IMG/VR virus record: IMGVR_UViG_3300048691_000025
Coordinates: 1-29,923 of that record
Length of the DNA stretch: 29,923 nucleotides
Reading direction: 5' to 3' (one strand)
From: a virus
Shown: one piece after another, positions 27,733-29,923 of the stretch
How the letters are laid out: every line of letters starts with the position of its first letter
Position numbering within the stretch: the first letter of the stretch is position 1
Notes under the pieces: model-generated
What the model was told of the DNA's origin: nothing
Databases searched by the model: none
The model's input: only the letters and a program-made list of their open reading frames with translations
Position numbers and translations under genes: made by a program

Positions 27733-27787
27733 AGTTATACTCCTTGTTAAACATATTTATACTCCTCGTTAAACATAGTTATACTCC
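27713..27787 (-). repeat. Three tandem 22-bp copies of a ribosome-binding site and start codon
   Basis: Copies at 27713-27734, 27735-27756 and 27757-27778, plus a 9-bp partial at 27779-27787 that overlaps the gp15 stop. On the minus strand each copy has GGAG, TATAA and ATGTTTAAC. The first two copies open 9-codon minicistrons (starts 27776 and 27754); the third opens the next gene. The middle junction contains TATAAATA, the T4 late promoter octamer. Confidence 0.9.
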
Positions 27788-28561
27788 GGTGATCGTTTCT
27801 TTAATTGTGTATGGGTCATTTGCACCAATATTTGCCAATGACACCCCATTGATATAGGGGACAAAGTTGTAGTTGACCAAGAAGTTCCTCAATGCTGGGT
27901 TCACATCAAGCTGGCTATAATCGTACAAGGTTACATCCACCGTCTTGATTATACCTGATTCCCGTACAGGCCCAAACAAGAACCCCTTTACGACAAAATC
28001 AAACCGCCACTGGATTGTACGACGCTGCTCAAACTCCCCATCATATGTGTCTGTAGAAGAATTAGAAACCAGCGTGATAGGCACATCATAGCCAATTTCA
28101 GGATTACCAACCCCGCGCATTGCAATGGTGTAATCTGGTGTGAAGAATGGCGCAAGTTGTTCTACGACTTGGTACGCATCTGACTTAGATTTTGCAATCA
28201 ATGTTGCCGAATATGTAATATCATATGGGACTGGGGTGTAGACTGTAGATGACTTATTAGTCTCATTGAAATAAACAAACCTATGCTTACCAGAAATCTT
28301 CCTATCAGGTGCATAGGATAGGCTTGTCATCTCGTAGCCGATTCTTGGCAAAACTATTGCAGGTTGCCGAAGCAAGTCGGTATCAGCCTGTGTGCGCTGG
28401 ATGAACTTTTCTTTTTCGGAATAGACTACGGGAACCCGCTGGCGGCTATTTTCGGTCCCATCGGTGTTATACCGGACTACATCAATGCCATCCAGCAATG
28501 CCCCCATGACTAGAGAGTATTTTTTGAGTAGTTCGTGATAAAAATGTGTTTTATAAATCAT
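27779..28561 (-). CDS. 15: Tail sheath stabiliser and completion protein gp15
   Basis: 260 aa; T4 gp15 has 272. The pattern F-Y-H-E-L-L-K-K-Y-S-L-V-M-G-A-L-L-D-G-I, R-V-P-V-V-Y-S-E-K-E-K-F-I, L-P-R-I-G-Y-E-M-T-S-L-S-Y and V-V-E-Q-L-A-P-F-F-T-P-D matches gp15 closely, as does R-R-T-I-Q-W-R-F-D-F-V-V-K-G. gp15 caps the top of the tail tube and sheath before head joining. Its ATG overlaps the phosphatase stop (ATGA), and its end lies in the 22-bp repeat. Confidence 0.9.
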   Translation of the reverse strand: MIYKTHFYHELLKKYSLVMGALLDGIDVVRYNTDGTENSRQRVPVVYSEKEKFIQRTQADTDLLRQPAIVLPRIGYEMTSLSYAPDRKISGKHRFVYFNETNKSSTVYTPVPYDITYSATLIAKSKSDAYQVVEQLAPFFTPDYTIAMRGVGNPEIGYDVPITLVSNSSTDTYDGEFEQRRTIQWRFDFVVKGFLFGPVRESGIIKTVDVTLYDYSQLDVNPALRNFLVNYNFVPYINGVSLANIGANDPYTIKETITGV

Positions 28562-28968
28562 GCACTATTTAGTGCTGCTAACATCAACTGGGTTACTCGT
28601 TGATTTGGTTCCCTGCGACCACCAGCATCATCAAACCCCATCATGACCCCAATGGCGGCAACGGCACCAGACCTACTGATACCACGGTTGCAATGCACGA
28701 CCACGTTTGCATTATTCGCCAAAGCATTGCGCAGTATTGCCACCAAATGACTAGCTTGTTCGTGGCTAATCATACATTCTTCGTCAAACCCCGGGTCATC
28801 AGATTCTATATCAAGGAATTCAAACTGATGAACTTCGGCAAAGTTATGTGCAGGTGTAGGCCAGTGGTATGGGCAAATGTCCATAATCTGAATGAGTACA
28901 GCATTAGCACCGGGTTCAACGTGGTTTGCTGTTGTTACATCTAAGGCTGATATGTTTTGAATGTGCAT
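28558..28968 (-). CDS. Dual-specificity protein phosphatase-like protein
   Basis: 136 aa from ATG 28968. The signature H-C-N-R-G-I-S-R-S-G (H92, C93, R99) is the H-C-x5-R loop of cysteine-dependent phosphatases. Upstream L-D-I-E-S-D-D-P could supply the acid, and G-V-M-M-G-F follows as usual. It may act on phosphorylated host proteins, RNA ends or nucleotides. TATAAT lies only 6 nt before the ATG, so the mRNA would have almost no leader; an upstream ATG at 28995 would be inside the promoter. It is coupled to gp15. Confidence 0.8.
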   Translation of the reverse strand: MHIQNISALDVTTANHVEPGANAVLIQIMDICPYHWPTPAHNFAEVHQFEFLDIESDDPGFDEECMISHEQASHLVAILRNALANNANVVVHCNRGISRSGAVAAIGVMMGFDDAGGRREPNQRVTQLMLAALNSA

Positions 28969-28974
28969 GTACGA

Positions 28975-28980
28975 ATTATA
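28975..28980 (-). promoter_or_regulatory. Promoter -10 box (TATAAT), TCGT family
   Basis: TATAATTCGTAC on the minus strand, directly before ATG 28968; transcription would begin at or next to the start codon. Confidence 0.6.
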
Positions 28981-29003
28981 CACGATTATAGACAATTATA
29001 GAA

Positions 29004-29023
29004 AAAGGGGCCGAAGCCCCTTT
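29004..29023 (-). terminator. Intrinsic terminator after the sliding clamp gene
   Basis: Minus-strand AAAGGGGC, loop TTCG, GCCCCTTT, followed by more T. A stable UUCG tetraloop and U-run directly after the clamp stop codon make this a standard rho-independent terminator. It is the only one seen in the window. Confidence 0.9.
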
Positions 29024-29024
29024 G

Positions 29025-29678
29025 TTAACCGATGATAATTTCTGCCGCAATGTTGTATGTTACAAGGTTGCCGATAAACTTTGTGATGATACCATTAGAA
29101 ATTTGCAAGTCATAGTCATCGCTAATCATCTTAAAGTCCTCTAGGCGGTAGTTCACCGAGAACTTAGCGTCGCTTTCTTTGATGACAACTTTATAGCGGT
29201 CAGCCGACTTGTTGCGCAGGTCATGTGCAATCAGCGAGATTGTCTTGCCATCACCAATCACCGAGATGTTTGGAGAACCGATTACAGATGCTGCTTGGCG
29301 AATCTTCTGTAGACGCAATTGAGTAATCTCTAGGTCTGCAAATACATCATCAATCGCATAGGCCTTTTGATAGTTTGCGCCATCAAACAGCGATGGGTCT
29401 GTATAGCCATATCGAATGGAATTGTTCTCACCCTGCATCATCACAAAGTTGTCGTGGAATTCTAGGCTTGGTTGGTCTAGTAGGTTTGCACAAGCGATGA
29501 AGCGAGACAAGTCATAGATTGCAAAGTCTTGTGGGAATTCTTCGGCAACCTTTGCAACGGCAACCATTTCGCCACCTTGGGTGACAGAACGGATTTCATT
29601 ACCAGCTTGAAATTTAATGCTGTTGTTGATTGATGAAAAGTTTTTTAGGATGGCTGTGGTTTGTTCAGTAAGTTTCAT
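29025..29678 (-). CDS. 45: DNA polymerase sliding clamp gp45
   Basis: 217 aa from ATG 29678; T4 gp45 has 228. The start M-K-L-T-E-Q-T-T-A-I-L-K-N-F-S-S-I-N, with Y-D-L-S-R-F-I-A later and the ending L-V-T-Y-N-I-A-A-E, is typical of gp45. A trimer encircles DNA to tether polymerase, and in T4 it also activates late transcription. The longer open frame to 29825 overlaps the upstream gene and was rejected. The ribosome-binding site is weak. In T4 gene 45 is followed by 44, 62, regA and 43; here a terminator and gp15-related genes follow instead. Confidence 0.9.
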   Translation of the reverse strand: MKLTEQTTAILKNFSSINNSIKFQAGNEIRSVTQGGEMVAVAKVAEEFPQDFAIYDLSRFIACANLLDQPSLEFHDNFVMMQGENNSIRYGYTDPSLFDGANYQKAYAIDDVFADLEITQLRLQKIRQAASVIGSPNISVIGDGKTISLIAHDLRNKSADRYKVVIKESDAKFSVNYRLEDFKMISDDYDLQISNGIITKFIGNLVTYNIAAEIIIG

Positions 29679-29688
29679 AATTAGTCTT

Positions 29689-29916
29689 TCAAAAGTTTTC
29701 GTATGGTTTAGAAAAAAGGTCGCGCAAAAACTCTGCTGGCTGAGAAGCCACTTGCATTGGTTTTGTGTATGGTATTGTAACACACTTTCCAGATGAGAGA
29801 TTTTCAACTGCCATAGACGAACCAACAGATTTCACAAATTTGTCTTGGATAGAACAAATTGCAGTTGCAACCCGAATGAACGAATCTGTCTTATTCCAAG
29901 AGTATGCAATAGTCAT
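29689..29916 (-). CDS. Hypothetical protein (75 aa)
   Basis: ATG 29916 lies seven bases from the window end, so its upstream context is cut off. The protein is soluble, with A-T-A-I-C-S-I-Q-D-K-F-V-K and a C-terminal F-L-R-D-L-F-S-K-P-Y. The gene ends 11 nt before the sliding clamp start and is probably co-transcribed. No family recognised. Confidence 0.6.
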   Translation of the reverse strand: MTIAYSWNKTDSFIRVATAICSIQDKFVKSVGSSMAVENLSSGKCVTIPYTKPMQVASQPAEFLRDLFSKPYENF

Positions 29917-29923
29917 CCCACCA

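Noticed and set aside
29774-29779. TACAAT on the minus strand as the clamp gene promoter
   Set aside because: It is about 95 nt from the clamp start, inside the upstream gene, with no -35 at normal spacing and no TCGT extension.
29679-29825. N-terminal extension of the sliding clamp
   Set aside because: It overlaps the upstream gene and has no similarity to gp45; ATG 29678 gives the family start M-K-L-T.
1-29923. tRNA genes, CRISPR arrays, insertion sequences
   Set aside because: I saw no cloverleaf-like segments, no spacer-repeat arrays and no transposase; repeats present are explained by coding repeats or the 22-bp array. A program scan would be more certain.

Overview
The window looks like about 30 kb of a large, contractile-tailed, T4-related bacteriophage. 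Genes are packed tightly: stop and start codons often overlap as ATGA or TAATG, and intergenic gaps are short. Most genes lie on the minus strand. Recognisable T4-type proteins are the baseplate proteins gp48, gp53, gp27-like and gp5-like, the tail-completion protein gp15, the sliding clamp gp45, the clamp-loader small subunit gp62, RegA, a family B DNA polymerase (gp43), the gp47 nuclease and RNA ligase 1. Several accessory genes resemble families I associate with phages of beta-proteobacteria, so a Gram-negative, possibly beta-proteobacterial, host is likely. I could not confirm the host.

Layout. 1-4087 (+): small hypothetical genes behind sigma70-like promoters, ending in a nucleotidyltransferase-fold protein. 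4084-8212 (-): a late block of gp48, gp53, the gp27-like hub, the gp5-like spike and a holin-like membrane protein. 8234-10241 (-): an SleB-type cell-wall hydrolase, five small genes and an Ala-rich repeat protein. 10305-10937 (+): an SLT-type lytic transglycosylase. 10938-14874 (-): small genes, RNA ligase 1 and gp47. 14871-16202 (-): the C-terminal half of DNA polymerase, interrupted by a group I intron. 16301-17152 (+): three small membrane proteins. 17136-19524 (-): regA, gene 62, small genes and a NYN/PIN-like protein. 19568-24809 (-, with one + gene at 20125): accessory and nucleotide-metabolism genes, including ThyX, a dCMP-deaminase-like protein, a Lar-like zinc protein and a second nucleotidyltransferase. 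24848-26296 (-): the N-terminal half of DNA polymerase. 26341-28968 (-): two probable internal virion proteins, gp15 and a dual-specificity phosphatase. 29025-29916 (-): the sliding clamp, followed by an intrinsic terminator, and one upstream gene.

The main result is the DNA polymerase. Its N-terminal part (exonuclease and motif A, 482 aa) and its C-terminal part (motifs B and C, 359 aa after splicing) are separate genes about 8.6 kb apart, each with its own promoter. The downstream gene is further split by an ORF-less 252-nt group I intron placed inside the motif B codons. Splicing the predicted ends restores the canonical N-S-L-Y-G-A-L-G-N motif. The first exon is only 38 codons and does not appear in simple ORF lists.

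A second theme is a shared N-terminal leader on several otherwise unrelated proteins (transglycosylase, a glycine/alanine-rich membrane protein, an ADP-ribosyltransferase-like protein and possibly one more). It resembles the capsid-targeting sequences that the T4 prohead protease cuts at (L/I)-x-E, and suggests a set of cargo proteins carried in the capsid. Regulation appears to rest on a recurring promoter of TACAAT or TATAAT followed by TCGT, on hairpins that cover ribosome-binding sites (regA, polymerase N-part, gp48), and possibly on TAAATA-type late promoters.
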